DNA from: Notospermus geniculatus
Taxonomy: Eukaryota; Nemertea; Pilidiophora; Heteronemertea; Lineidae
Direction of reading: 5' to 3'
DNA: 64,000 bases
NCBI GenBank assembly: GCA_002633025.1
Contig: NMRB01000706.1
Span: forward strand, 84,785 to 148,784
Positions within the stretch are counted from its first letter, which is position 1. Each line of letters begins with the position of its first letter. Below the pieces are notes generated by a model. That model worked only from the letters and a program-made list of their open reading frames with translations. It did not search any database and was not told the origin of the DNA. Position numbers and translations under genes: made by a program. Positions 15,401-27,020 of the stretch are shown here, one piece after another.

Positions 15401-18400
15401 TTCTTCTTTTTCCATTTCCACGGTTTAAAAAGTCTTCCAAAAGCTGATAGTTTACTTTTTCTCTCAGGCGGCGGGGAACCTGTCCCTGGTATTGACCCAG
15501 ACCTCATGTTATTGGAACCACCATTCTGTTTTCGCTCTGAAACGACAAGAAGTGAAATGATGGAACACAAGAAAGTACGCTCGACTTCTCTCCAGCCCTG
15601 GCATTCTTTGCCCTTCTTGATGGATGACCGTCTCATGTGGTCATGGCATACTCAAATTTCCACAGATTTAGGAATTCAGCGATCAATTCCTATCAACCAG
15701 TTGCACCCTGACTTGCCTCAAAATCTCGCTTCAACACTTACCACGAGACAGTTCTGGACAATATCAAAGGGTAACCATACCAAAGTTTGATTAGCCTCAG
15801 ATACATGTAATGTACATAAATAACTTAGAATTTTAATGCAACTCCCCTCATATTAGAGGATTCATAGCTTCCGACCGTACTGCAATAGTAAGTCTGAACT
15901 ACTGAAAACACCACAACCTAAAACATCAAACATACATGTAGTATACAGAATGAGAGAAAAATTGAACATTCTAATACAATATCACAAAATTAGTGACACT
16001 ACCTAACTGCATAGAAACGAATTCATGACAGAGCAAAGAAATTAAAGAAAATTGATCAGGAGAAAACTTTGGTAGTAAACGGAATGGAAAATAACCTGAA
16101 ATAGAGCATTCTTCACGGCTTACCGGTACTTACAATGTGAACATCATATCAGGTAGAGTGACTTGTTACGTGCGTTTAGAAGGTCACGGGAGAAAATAGA
16201 TGCCAATAGGAAATATGAAGCAGATATGTTGGTGACAAAAGGAGTATCAAGTGAGGAATAAATCCCTTATTATCAGCAGATTTATCATGATAGAATATCC
16301 TGATTGAAGTCANCATTCTTTGCTCTTCTTGATGGATGACCGTCTCATGTGGTCATGGCACACTCAAATTTCCAGATTTAGGAATTGCACAATCTCGCTT
16401 CAACACTTACCACGAGACAGTTCTGGACAATATCAAAGGGTAACCACACCAAAGTTTGATTTAGCCTCAGATACATGTACATAAATAACTTAGAATTTTA
16501 ATGCAACTCCCCTCATATTAGAGGATTCACAGCTTCCGTACTGCAATAGTAAGTCTGAACTACTGAAAACACCACAACCTAAAACACGTTACATCAAACA
16601 TACATGTAGTATACAGAATGAGAGAAAAATTGAACATTCTAATACAATATCACAAAATTAGTGACACTACCTAACTGCATAGAAACGAATTCATGACACA
16701 GCAAAAGATAAAAGAAATTTGATCAGCAGAAAACTTTGGTAGTAAACAGAATGGAAAATAACCTGAAATAGAGCATTCATGGCTTACCGGTACTTACAAT
16801 GTGAACATCATATCAGGTAGAGTGACTTGTTATGTGCGTTTAGAAGGTCACGGGAGAAAATAGATGCCAATAGGAAATATGAAGCAGATATGTTGGTGAC
16901 AAAAGGAGTATCAAGTGAGGAATAAATCCCTTATTATCAGCAGATTTATCATGATAGAATATCCTGATTGAAGTCAGATTTTTCATCAGATGACAAAATT
17001 CAATTCATGTACCACACTGTGAGACTTGGTGGGATGCATAGAACTCAGCTGACAGACAATCACTGAATGCATTGAATGCCCTTTCATGTTTTGATGCTTT
17101 GTTTTTACTTCTATTCACCTACCTAGGATGACACATCATAGCCAATGAAATTCTGGATACATGTTTCACCAAAATAAGATGACCACTGTTAGGCCTAACG
17201 CATGTTTATATTTCACTACAGACTACTAATATACAGGTTAAATGATTGGGACGTGAATTAGAGGGTGGTGCATTTGTGTCAAGTTTATTGACAAACGGTG
17301 AATCACAGATGGAGAGAGTTCTTCATTCATAGGTCACAGTAGCAAATCAATATCATCGGACACCAAGGTCAGGTCCACTTGAAATATCTGGGACCTTACT
17401 CACAATCCTCAAAGCTCAGTCCAGTAGGACTGGGACTTGTGGATTATGACACGTCGACTCTTTGCTATCCTTTCAGTTCCACCCTGCTATCAAAAGCCAC
17501 AGGGCCACTACAGGGCTGGATCGAGCCTGGAAGAAGCGACCTGTCATGTTAGGGATCCACAAGCCCCAAGTGTGGGACTTCATGAACAAGGTCCCTGTTT
17601 GACATCACAGCTCCTCATCAATTAGGCCTACTATGAAAAAGTTTGACGGATTGATGCATACTTGAAAAGATTAGCAAGTAAAGAAAAGCACAAAAAATAG
17701 GCCAACAACGTAGTTCTTCCTAAGTTTATTTGTCAACAAGGGTATTGTTTTCTAACCAAAGTAATTCAATTCAAGTGTGAGCAAATTGTTACTTCTTTCA
17801 ATAGGAGTGGTCAACCATGCGTATTACCAAAAGATGGCAGCACAGTTCTAGCAGACCAATACAGTCGAACCTCGTTTCAACGTACCCTGTTTACAACGTT
17901 TTCACCCCTATAACATTCACATTTCAAAGTCCCGATTTCCCGTAATTCATTTTCCATTTGCCGATTTTGCTTACAACGAACACCTTTATAACGTAAACTT
18001 CATTATAACGACCAGATTTTCCCAGAAAGTAATGAAAAGGCCTTCGTTACAACGAACAGCGTGAAGCTAATTGCCGCAGCGGCCTTGTTTATGGACAGTC
18101 TACAGCGCGGGATTCCCCTCCGTTGCTTAGCAATGCCTCAATACATTGTCGTACTCGTACATCATAGTTGGCGGCTTTTTTAGCTCAGCTGACCAAAGGT
18201 CAGCGGAGCTAGTCATATGTATACTGAGTGGCGTCCGTCTGTGTGTGTGTCTGTGTGTCGTCCGTTAAACTGGCACGTTTCGCAACCGCAAGGCCCAGAG
18301 TCATGAAAGTTGGTGAAGAGGTAGGCCCTAGGGAGGACTCGAAACAGAACCAAAATTTTTTGCGATTTGACCTACATTCTGCTCTTCAGGGGGCATTTTC

Positions 18401-21400
18401 CGTAAAATAAAAAATCCAAATAACTCAGTCTAGAGAAAATACATCAAACTGTAATTGATAGGTTGCATAGCTTGATTATTTCTTCACATTCTGTGGGGGT
18501 AATTTTTTTTATGTTTGTCCACCAGGGGGCACAATCTGCAGAAATATGAAACAGGGGTATTTGAATTTCCCGCTTGATGATGTCACCATTTATGTTGTGG
18601 ATGATGTCAAACTACTTCCTGTGGGCTTCTGCTGACTGGAAAGCAAGAATAGCCTTTATGCACTGCTGATGATGTCACCATTTTATGCTGTCTGTGGATG
18701 ATGTCAAACTTCCCTGTGGTGCTGACTGAAGTAAAAGCAAGAACAGCCTTTCTGCACAGCTCACCATGCTTTATCAGCTCCCAACTTCCAATGAATGGCA
18801 GTATGGCCAACTGGTGACCACCTTGGACTTTGTGCTCTGCTGCATTATAATAGGCCTAACTTGAGAACGGCTTGGTCATTAGCTTCATATTACCATGCGT
18901 AGTGTCATTTGTGTCAGATCATATGCATCCAATTGATTTTGGTTGTGCTCCAACTTCCAGTAGGCCCTAGGCCTATAATAAATGACTGCCAGGTGACGAT
19001 CATGGATGGGGCATTCTGTTCCATAACTTGAGAACTGCTTCATCAATCAAATTCACATGTCAGCTGAGCGCATCGCCCATGGGCGACTTGTTATTGGAAA
19101 TGGTTACAACGAACTACCGTTATAACGTACAGATTCGTTATGTCCCTGGAGGTACGTTGAAACGAGGTTCAACTGTACAAAAGAAACTTCTCTTGATTGG
19201 TGCTCAATCAGGAATGAATGGGTCCACTATTATGCATTGAATTAGGCCGTAGTGACATCTATTGGTCAACTCACTAACAGCTCCTATTGCAATCAATTTC
19301 TATACTACAGTGGAACCTCCCATAGCGGACCGGGACACCTCTGCCAGGAGGACACCTGTATATTAAGGACACCAAAGTTCAGTCCCAAATTGACCATTTT
19401 GATTCGTTTTGACCTCTGCAATCAGGACACCTCTCAATACAGGACAGCGTTTGTCAGTCCCACAGGTGTCCTTTAAGCCTGCCGCACACTGGAGCTATCT
19501 GCTGAGCAAAAAGTCATTCAAGACCGTTTGCTCAGCAGATAGCTGACCGAAAAATATGCGCACACGCGAGATTTCTGCCTCGCGAGGCAAAAAACTCACC
19601 GAAATTACGCGCACACACGAGCTATCTGCTGAGCAAACGGTCTCGAATTACTTTTTGCTCAGCAGATAGCTCCAGTGTGCGGCAGGCTTATAGGGAGGTT
19701 CCACTTTTATATATCTGTTAGGAAGATTCACATGAATGCATACCATATTGTGGCCAATGAGATTTCACCATTTGGTTTACCTTCCTCATTGATTGATGAT
19801 GACTAATAACAGCAAGCTGAGCATCAAATCACATTGAATTATAGGGCCTACTTACACTATCATGACATATGGAGAGTGCAGGGCTAAGTTTAGAATCCCC
19901 GATCGGAAGTGACGGTACTCCATGGCACACTATTACTAACGGGAATTCTATTGTATTGTACAGTGCAGCTTATTCCGTCAATCGATGACCTTTTTTGGGC
20001 ACTGATCAGGGATTCTAAACTCGTTCCGAAACCTGAAATGCCAGACCCCAGGAGAGATCTGCACTGCCAGTGCCAAGGACATATTGGTAGCCTGCTCCAT
20101 CAGTTAAAAGGAGGAAAAACAAAACAACCGAGGTAGATAAATTGAAATTCTACTGAACCATGCTGTCAATGTGGTACATACCAACCCACTGTCATGACTG
20201 CGCCCGAGTTCAGTGTCTGGAAGAGCTCATCAGTGATCACAGCTGTTCAAAAGCATTCCTGAGCAACAGGGCCAACACATGCCATATTATTCTGTCTAAG
20301 CTTACTTTTTCAAAGAGGAATAATCCATGAGGTATTAATTCTAATACCGGTACATGTATGCAACGAGAGAGCTGGGTATCGTAAAGCAGGAGGAAACAAG
20401 AGCCCCTGAGAAGTCTATCCCATCCGGTAGAGATTTTTACAGGGACAACATCTACTATCTCCGAGGTGATAGGCAATGACTTCTTCATATTGCAGTGCTT
20501 GATGTTTGAAATCTGCAGGAGCTCAATCAGTTGAGCTCCTCAAAGGCTCGAGGAGAGCTGTTCACACTCGTGAAGGAGAGCTTTTCACACTCGCACCCGA
20601 ACTTCAAGGATGCCAAGGAGCGCGGTCAATCAAGCTCCTCACAGCAATTTTGTGGGCGCGAGCAATTTTGTGGGCGCGAGCGGATTGCGCCCGTCTTACG
20701 TGAAGCACTGACACTGCCACTCTTGAGAATACAGCCTGCAGTGCCATCGTCAAACCCGTGACCAAGTGTGGCCTGAAATACAATGCAGGTGGACAAAACC
20801 GTCATTTATTATGACTAATCATTGCATTTGTGGTAGGCCAAAGAATCCTCAAGCATGTCAAGCCGACCATGAAATGATATTGAATGAAATTTGTGCCACT
20901 GACATTCCTGGTAGAGGTATTGCATGGACACAAATACGTAAGAGAATTCTGTAGTTTTCCATAAGGCATAGCCCGTGAATACAGAATAATAAAATAAGGC
21001 CAATAACGACAGCAAGAGTCTGGAGGGCACAATTTAGCGAGGGAGGAAAAGTCCAAGCAACATCTGGTGATACCAGTCATTCAATGAGTACTGTAGGTTC
21101 CAACTCCCCAGATTTTTCACCCTTGAAATGTATGCTGTTGCAAGCAATGATCACAATGGATTGCTCCCCTGAAGATGAACCTCTGTTTAAATTTTGAAAA
21201 ATCGTATAACACAAACTGAACAACACAAAAAAGACTGTCAGAATGAGAGAACAATGGACTGACACTCAGGATGACATCAACCAGAAGAAAATGTACAAAC
21301 AGAAGCCAGTGTATGGTATTGGTACCATGATGTGCACTCAATCCTGTATTGCCTCATCAGTAGCCAACTTACCCAATTCCTTTCAGTACACACACACACA

Positions 21401-24400
21401 CACACCATCGACAAACTGCTGTAACCACACCCACCCGTCTCTGACAGTCCCCAAGACACTAATCATCAGGAAGAGCATTTGACATTTAAAACCTCAGCGA
21501 TTCAATTATACCATGTTCATGTATCGCCAAGGGCCAACCACGCCAAACTGGGTTTGTTGTTAGGAAGTGGCAGCTGAGGAGTGGTGCTTTTTTCCAGCTA
21601 ATGCCAATGGAAAAAGAAGCGGATGAGCATCAACTCAACATTGAATTAGGGGCTAATGGTAACCAATGCTGCAAGGGAATGCTGCACTAGGCAAAATCAG
21701 GCGATGCAGTAGAATGAAAGATCGGTGATCATTGGCAATACAAACACGGGGCCTTCTTGTCAATTGCATTATGAGAACCACACCTATTTTTTTGGGGGGG
21801 GGGGCTAAGTACCATGGCAACTAAGGATCAGTCCAAGGAGGGTGCCACTTCTGTCACCAAAGAAGATTGAGATACATTTTCACCTGGATTTCAGCAGAAA
21901 AATTAAAAATAACAGTACTGTGTATTTAGATCCAAATACTTGAAATAGAGAACTCTGCATCGCCAGCATCTTTTTGATACCTGGATCATCCAAAAACCAA
22001 CTAAGCTGGTGGACAATAATCCTTTGGTGACACTGACAGAGAAGATATTTTCTTCAAACAAACGCCTGATTCTGATCTAATGGGATTAACTGACTATCTA
22101 TTCGCATGTGGTGGTTTTGCACTTTTATCTAAACTTAGAAACACACAGGGTTCGTGAAGGTCTAAGATACATATACATGTGTACCCTTAAGTTAGGGTCT
22201 GGGCCTCGTAAAACTGAAATTTGTGAGAAAAAACCAACTTGTAGCTGCATCAACATAAGACTAAGATAAGAGGCAGGCAAATTCCTGTCTGTGTCAAGGT
22301 GACTTATCGAATTACAATGACACCCACCAAGGAGTGTGCTCCATGATTGATCTGCGCCTAAAGAGGGAAGACGAGTTGTTAAGTCAAAATACAACCAGGA
22401 AGGAAGACATCTACCCACCGGAAAATGTAGCGCTGAATGAACAATGTCAATGATGACAGGATATAATTTTCTGAACATTGAGGACATGAATGTTATATAC
22501 ATACCCTTTGTAAACATGGTTATATTGTACATGCCATGATAATCCAGTAAATCTCACTGAATTGCCAACTGTAATTGAGAACTCCAACTGACGACAGCAT
22601 TGTTCATACTCTGCATGCTGCATGACAAAAACTTGGTATTTCTCACCACCAGAGATGAAGTACATGTAATCTACTTATTGACATGTCAGGTCAGGGTCGC
22701 GATTGGATTCTACCTCTTCAATCAGAGACAGGACACGTAATCTTTAAAAACCCCTCTAGTTAAGTAGAATACAAGTCTTTGGATTAACAAACTTGTTGTT
22801 CCGGCTCTGGTGTCAGAATCAGATGTCCATGTCCACTACAAAAGAGGTTCGTGAACACTATATTCTGTAGGTTTCAATGTGAGACATGTGAGAATGACAC
22901 AGAAGTAATCAAATCAAAAATTTTCCACTTTTTCTGTGCAATCATTTTGTGGGAAATGTCCTGTTAAAATTACTTTGCTGTCGTGTATGTTATGAACTGG
23001 TAATTGAGTCATTTGGATGTGGTTTATTAATTACCGAGATTCATTTTAAATGTGATGTTAACCGGTGCCACCAGTACCTAACATTAAAGTAACTGAAGAG
23101 TTGCATGCGTTGAATAACATGTTAGTAGAAGAGGTTAAAAAATTGTTAAAAAAGAACCCAACAAACCAATGCATACTGCTTTCTTTTGAAGTTCAACTTC
23201 CACTGAGTAACAATGAGGAACTTTGGAGCCGTCAGAGGCCGCTACGAGTTACCGGTCCCAGAGCGTCATGAAATTTGACGTCACAGGGCAGAAATGCATG
23301 CCACCACGTCGTCCATAATGACGTGGGCGCTGTGGCTCACGCACTTGACGCCAAATTTTGCGACGTTCTAGGACCGGTAACAGGCGGCCTCTTACGGCCA
23401 CCGACGGCAGAAAAGTTCCCCATTGGGTTTCTAAATGGATCACTGAAACTGTGTGTTAATTACTTTGAACTTTTTTACCATTGGTGTGGCGTCACAGCAG
23501 TGGTGTAATATCATGACATCATGATCAAGTGTATAAGACATACTTTTCACACTACAAGTCAAAAAAACTTTAAAGCCGAGGTCTATGAATACTTCAGGTC
23601 TCTCAATGGAACTATGGTTGATCCATTTCAAAATATCAGGATGTCAACTGACAAAAGAAAGCAATTGAATAATATGGAAGAAAAAAATTACAACAAAAAA
23701 ATTTGGATAAACCTACCAGGAACATCAGTGCCATTTAGTGTTTCTTTAAAATCAGGCACGCTGCAGGTATGGGAAGTACAGGAAGTATCCAACTTATCTT
23801 TGTCTTTATCTTTGCTACGTCTACGTAGTCTTAACATGATGACGTTCGGACACACTCTTTAAAAGTTAAAGGATGAACATAGTATACAAATTAACAGTGG
23901 GACTTATAAACAATGTGTAGCTCATCTTCAAGAAGTTATCCCCAGTTCCAGTTTCTGAAAAGCCAAACATCCCCATTTACAAAGATTCATGCAGTTGTTC
24001 ATCATTTGGACACCTGTCCTCTTTAGTCTGACCTCGCTCACGCCCTAAGATCAGACTGGCTGTGGCAAGATTGTGTACAGTGCACAAACTGGCTGATAGC
24101 GATAAACAGACATTGCAATTGCAAGTAACTGCCTATACCAGTATGTTCCCTGAGTACTGCACTGGTAATAATTTTCTCCCAAGCCCATTTCTCATCTAGA
24201 AATGTAGCGATCTTTTAGATGAAGTTGTCCACACAATCAAACAATACATAATCAATGTACTATAGGTGGACAAAGAAAGATACGAGTCTGACTCGGATGA
24301 CCTTACAAACAAGAGAAAGGCGTGCACAAGATTTCACAAGAAACATAAAAATTAGAGCACACTGCTTTCTGACTGCATGGCAAACCCGATCCAGAGAGTT

Positions 24401-25279
24401 GACAGCCCTGTCAACATAGGCTACTTTTCAAAGAAACATCCACTCCAATGACTTGGAATGAGTGTGATTGACAGAGGTAGGCCCTGACCCCTGCATGCCC
24501 TGCCCTACTCCTACATGTAGTCTTAACCCAACATGCAAAAAAGATTAAGTCAAAAGACTCAAGGTGCAACCTTGATCCCTAGCCACAACAAAGGCTCAAG
24601 CAAGCACATCATCACATGCTTTTCAAACACCCTTCATCATGTTTATAGACAGGCATCTTTCTTATAATCGGTCTACCAGTCTACTCTAGCGGTAGGCCTA
24701 TATCCAGTCAAAACGGCCCCCGGTTTCTGATTACCAATAAAACGACCTCGGGTCAGCCCTAGTTTGTACCAATATATTAGGCCTACAAGTTAGGGCCTAC
24801 TATACCCAATAAATTAATAAATTACAAGCTCACGAGCTGCAAACCAGCACCTTTTTCTGCTCATGTGCATGGTTGTCCCTAGGTCGTAGGATTGCAGTAG
24901 ACTGGGGCAGTGTTGACAAGCACTTGGCTGGAGTGCACAGTGCACTGAAGGCCAATGTCATGATGCATGGATGTTGGATGTAGCCTACATGTATAGGGTA
25001 GCATGGTAGGCCTTGTGTTTATTTAGCTGGCCTAGGCCTAATGCATGCATGCAGTGGCGTGCAGGCATGAGGCAGATGTCAGTCGAGATACCTCGCCTTA
25101 TTTCCACCCGTCAGTCCGTCGTATTATGAAGGATCAAGTCATAAACTCAACGCAAAACGTATTCCCTACGTACCGTTTTTAGCATTTAAAGAATCGACGC
25201 TTTCAATAAAAGTCTGGGGCTCGCTTGAACGTCGATCAAATTCAACGGTCGTCTGAAAATTTTCTGTTTTGGTAGCCAT
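409..25279 (-). CDS. PHACTR: Phactr family phosphatase and actin regulator, N-terminal half (partial)
   Basis: Phactr proteins bind G-actin through RPEL motifs and protein phosphatase 1 through a C-terminal domain, and act on the cytoskeleton. Six minus-strand exons chain with matching phase 1 junctions: 25174-25279 (ATG at 25279, start MATKTENF), 15369-15536, 14409-14552, 5262-5438, 2319-2492 and 409-838 (ends in phase 2 before GTAAGT). Exon 2 carries the family signature RLFKPWKWKKKKK, a basic stretch. Exon 3 carries the first RPEL motif (LERNLSF, then REELIRRGIL). Exons 4-6 encode a proline- and serine-rich linker without recognisable domains. RPEL 2-4 and the PP1-binding end are not in the window, so the gene continues past base 1. 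Intron 1 is about 9.6 kb. The RPEL/PWKW exons are secure. The first exon and linker exons rest on splice signals and phase. Which vertebrate paralogue (1-4) it matches cannot be decided. Confidence 0.9.
839..2318 (-). other. Phactr intron without recognisable features
   Basis: Intron between the 2319-2492 and 409-838 exons. The 3' end shows a pyrimidine-rich run followed by an AG at 840-839. I see no repeat, RNA gene or second coding segment in it. Confidence 0.6.
5712..5811 (-). CDS. Possible alternative first exon of the Phactr gene
   Basis: Inside the intron upstream of the 5262-5438 exon there is an ATG at 5811 opening 33 codons (MSKANMKENFLKSLLQ...), rich in lysine and glutamine, ending in phase 1 at a GTACAT donor. 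That phase fits the downstream exon, which starts with two bases of a split codon, so the join stays open. It would give a Phactr isoform lacking the PWKW region and RPEL1. Vertebrate Phactr genes are known to use alternative N-termini. There is no domain support, and the donor is not the strongest type, so this is an inference from frame and position. Confidence 0.45.
6992..7121. repeat. Near-perfect 130-bp hairpin (MITE-like)
   Basis: Begins GGGGTAGCGAGCATAAAG and ends with its reverse complement. The arms are about 58 bases with a few mismatches around a loop of about 14 bases. It lies in a Phactr intron. No clear target-site duplication could be defined, so the superfamily is unassigned. 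Confidence 0.75.
7122..11637. other. Phactr intron, mostly unique sequence
   Basis: No exon, RNA gene or terminal-repeat element is recognised. It holds a G homopolymer near 9792-9805 and the N block described separately. Short open frames here show no conserved motif. Confidence 0.5.
10394..10486. other. Assembly gap (93 N) beside a G homopolymer
   Basis: A run of about 18 G precedes 93 Ns in a Phactr intron. The gap start coincides with the homopolymer, which points to a sequencing stop rather than a biological boundary. Confidence 0.95.
11638..11803. repeat. Inverted-repeat element, 166 bp
   Basis: Left arm starts AATTAAACCCTCGG and includes GGTTGCGACACCAAACCC. The right arm from 11747 is its reverse complement with a few mismatches. 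The centre is about 50 bases. A single N sits at 11624 just outside. Non-autonomous DNA element of unassigned family. Confidence 0.7.
12978..13140 (-). repeat. Dispersed repeat copy that is the empty-site paralogue of the pogo-like insertion
   Basis: In reverse complement this segment matches the sequences that flank the element at 17862-19175 on both sides: the left flank with the AAGATGGCAGCA-type stretch, and the right flank with GAATGAATGGGTCC. Here they are joined directly, with the target TA at 13088-13089. It therefore records the state before insertion. Confidence 0.7.
13788..14202. repeat. hAT-like non-autonomous element rich in TTTAAGGCCTTTTTAAGG
   Basis: The ends resemble each other as inverted repeats (GGTTCCTGCGG on the left, CCGCGGGAGCCCTG on the right). 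The interior repeats TTTAAGGCC and TTTTTAAGG many times. A related copy lies at 50161-50524. The CAGGG-type ends suggest the hAT superfamily, but an exact 8-bp target duplication is not visible. Confidence 0.5.
14962..15178. repeat. Dispersed repeat, copy 1
   Basis: Shares with 20492-20718 the order AATCTGCAGGAGCTCAATCA, CTCAAAGGCTCGAGGAGAGC, GGATGCCAAGGAGCGCGG, GATTGCGCCC, GTGAAGCACTGA. The copies have diverged by substitutions and small insertions. Both lie in Phactr introns. No coding frame is conserved between them. Confidence 0.7.
15602..16312. repeat. Direct duplication, copy A (next to a single N)
   Basis: Nearly identical to 16314-16976 over its whole length, differing by scattered substitutions and small indels plus a ~45-base segment present only here. 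The copies abut at an N at 16313. It lies 66 bases upstream of the Phactr PWKW exon, in intron 1. Confidence 0.9.
16314..16976. repeat. Direct duplication, copy B
   Basis: Second copy of the 15602-16312 block, starting exactly after the N at 16313. The exact abutment at an N favours two unmerged alleles placed in tandem over a true tandem duplication. Confidence 0.9.
17862..19175. mobile_element. Non-autonomous pogo/Tigger-like DNA transposon, 1314 bp
   Basis: Terminal inverted repeats of 25 bases (CAGTCGAACCTCG... and CAGTTGAACCTCG...) differ at one position and are flanked by TA at 17860-17861 and 19176-19177. TA duplication with CAGT..GAACCTCGTT ends is typical of pogo/Tigger members of Tc1/mariner. 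The subterminal regions repeat TTACAACGAAC and TATAACG motifs. No transposase frame is present. The interior (~18180-19085) seems to be another repeat starting TTAGCTCAGCTGACC. The paralogous empty site at 12978-13140 confirms the insertion. Confidence 0.8.
18577..18757. repeat. Imperfect two-unit tandem repeat inside the pogo-like element
   Basis: Two units of about 80-90 bases each contain GATGATGTCACCATTT, GTGGATGATGTCAAAC and AGCAAGAA(T/C)AGCCTTT. It is internal to the transposon and non-coding. Confidence 0.6.
19308..19706. mobile_element. Second TA-flanked element with CAGTGGAACCTCCC ends
   Basis: The left end CAGTGGAACCTCCC follows a TA. The right end carries the reverse complement (GGGAGGTTCCACT) with a mismatch in the last base. 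The left part has GGACACCTCT-type subterminal repeats. A hairpin element at 19477-19687 interrupts it. It is probably another short Tc1/mariner-pogo derivative. Confidence 0.6.
19477..19687. repeat. Nested fold-back element with arms of about 68 bases
   Basis: Starts GCCTGCCGCACACTGGAGC and ends with the reverse complement. Arms include AGCTATCTGCTGAGCAAA twice in each orientation. It lies inside 19308-19706, so it inserted later. Confidence 0.75.
20492..20718. repeat. Dispersed repeat, copy 2
   Basis: Partner of 14962-15178. This copy contains a short internal duplication, CAATTTTGTGGGCGCGAG twice in tandem near 20644-20680. Confidence 0.7.
21388..21406. repeat. CA microsatellite
   Basis: About nine CA units in Phactr intron 1. 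Ordinary simple repeat. Confidence 0.9.
23211..23425. repeat. Inverted-repeat element, 215 bp, GC-rich
   Basis: Left end CAATGAGGAACTTTGG and right end AAAAGTTCCCCATTG are reverse complements with one or two mismatches. Inner arm parts share TTACCGGTCC(C/T)AGA and AAATTTGACGTC-like sequence. MITE-like, unassigned, in Phactr intron 1. Confidence 0.65.
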
Positions 25280-27020
25280 TACTCAAACTCGTCCCCAGTG
25301 GGTTTACGTTCCTACAACACCACTGGAAAGGGCTGACGACTTCGGGAATAATGCGCATGCGCAATCTACTAATTTTGAGGCGAATCACGCCGAGGCCGCG
25401 GCATGATGTTCGCAACAAACCATGCTAACTATTCGTTTGAAATTGCTCTAATACTCAAACAACTTCGTGTTTTGGGAGTATTAAATGGCCTTTTAGGCAT
25501 ATATGATGTTTTTCAGTCATCGAAGAACGAAATATTGTGTGAAACAAACATTTTGGCACGCTGCCAGCAGTTGACCAGAAATTTTGGTCAGGTCGTTAGC
25601 CCTTTCCAGAGATATCCTCGGATGAGGTAGATCTGGGAACGAGATTGGCCATTACTATCAACTTTCACTTCCGGTTCATCAATTTTCGAAATTCAAATTT
25701 CTCTTATCCAGCTAATTTCGGTTCCAGAGTCCCCATACTCTTTTTATACTGTTGGTTTGAGATTAAATTGACTGAATATTTGAGTATTTAGTTGGTTAAT
25801 CTATCAGCAGGAGCGGGAATTCAATTAATGAAAGTTTAATATTCTTGCAATAGATGGAAGCACTTACCTGATGATAGTTTGGTTCCTTAACTCACCGCTA
25901 TGGCAGCACCTGACGGTGGTTTGGTCAAAGCTGACCCACCCACCCACCGCGTGACGGTGTGGAGTGTAACTGACAAAAAACACAGTAGGCCTTATGACAG
26001 AGATGATTTATTTTCTCCTCGCATGACAATATTATATACAATGTTTAAAAATCTATATGCATGTGATAAATCCACAGATCTCTGTCAGCCTTGCATCGCA
26101 GAGAGGCAGTATGATCACAGTATGATCCTTCCTTGGCGTCGCACTGAGTGTCATTCTGCTGGCCGACGCCGAGTCAAACCGGGCCGATCGCCAGTAAACT
26201 GGTTTTAGTGTATGTAGGCCTACTAGTAGGCTACTAATAACTGTTAACTGGTATAGAGTCTACTCCTCGCGTCAAGCCAAGCACATGCAGTCGGTCTAAA
26301 CACAGGTTAACTTTGCATTAGCCGGGGCGTTAGCCTACCCGGAATTTACTCTGTGGCAGCGTCCGGTGCAAAAAACATGTCTGGTGATACTCCCGGTGAT
26401 TCTACGCCGAGTAGGCCCTATAGGCCTAAGTCTATACATGTATTTAAAATCTGAAGCAGGCCTGACGTTTATTTCAAAATTTACAATCAATCATTCATTC
26501 TTCATTATCACAGACGTAACATAGCCTACTAACCACTGGACATCGGGGCCGGGGGGGGGGCTGGTGCGGTGACGGCGCCGAAGGGAGCGAACGCTATTAA
26601 GAACCGACGCTGATGTTCTCAGGACGGTCCTCTACTCCTATATGACCCATATGATTATTTCTGTGCTTCGATGCAGTGTGTGGAATTTTCAAACAACTTC
26701 TGTGGCGTTTCTATTTTCAACTATCTTACGGTCAAAAACACACGTAAAGAATATAAAAATGGTCTCAGTCTGTACATTATTTGATACATGCTGTTGTTCG
26801 GATCAGTGCAAACACATTGAAAGCTGGAAATTGACCAGATAGTGCCGGTAGATTCAGCTACGCCGTATATTACACGTCGCGATAGTTTGGCGGTCGGGCA
26901 CCCTTCGTGACTAAAGAAAACTGATCGGGATTCGTATTCCAGTCCGATAAAGCTATCTCAATGCACGCAGACGTTGTCAAAGACCTAAACCCAGATCTAG
27001 TCGCGGCATTTCTTCCATGC
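25280..27020. other. Intergenic region between Phactr and the SLC6 gene
   Basis: The Phactr promoter should lie just above 25279; no TATA box is evident there. The rest holds TAGGCCTA-type palindromes, a G run at 26549-26558 and no exon I can support. An open frame from 25900 has no recognisable motif. Confidence 0.5.

Noticed and set aside
25900-26208. Plus-strand frame MAAPDGGLVKADPPTHRV
   Set aside because: No conserved motif, no splice partners, ordinary intergenic composition.
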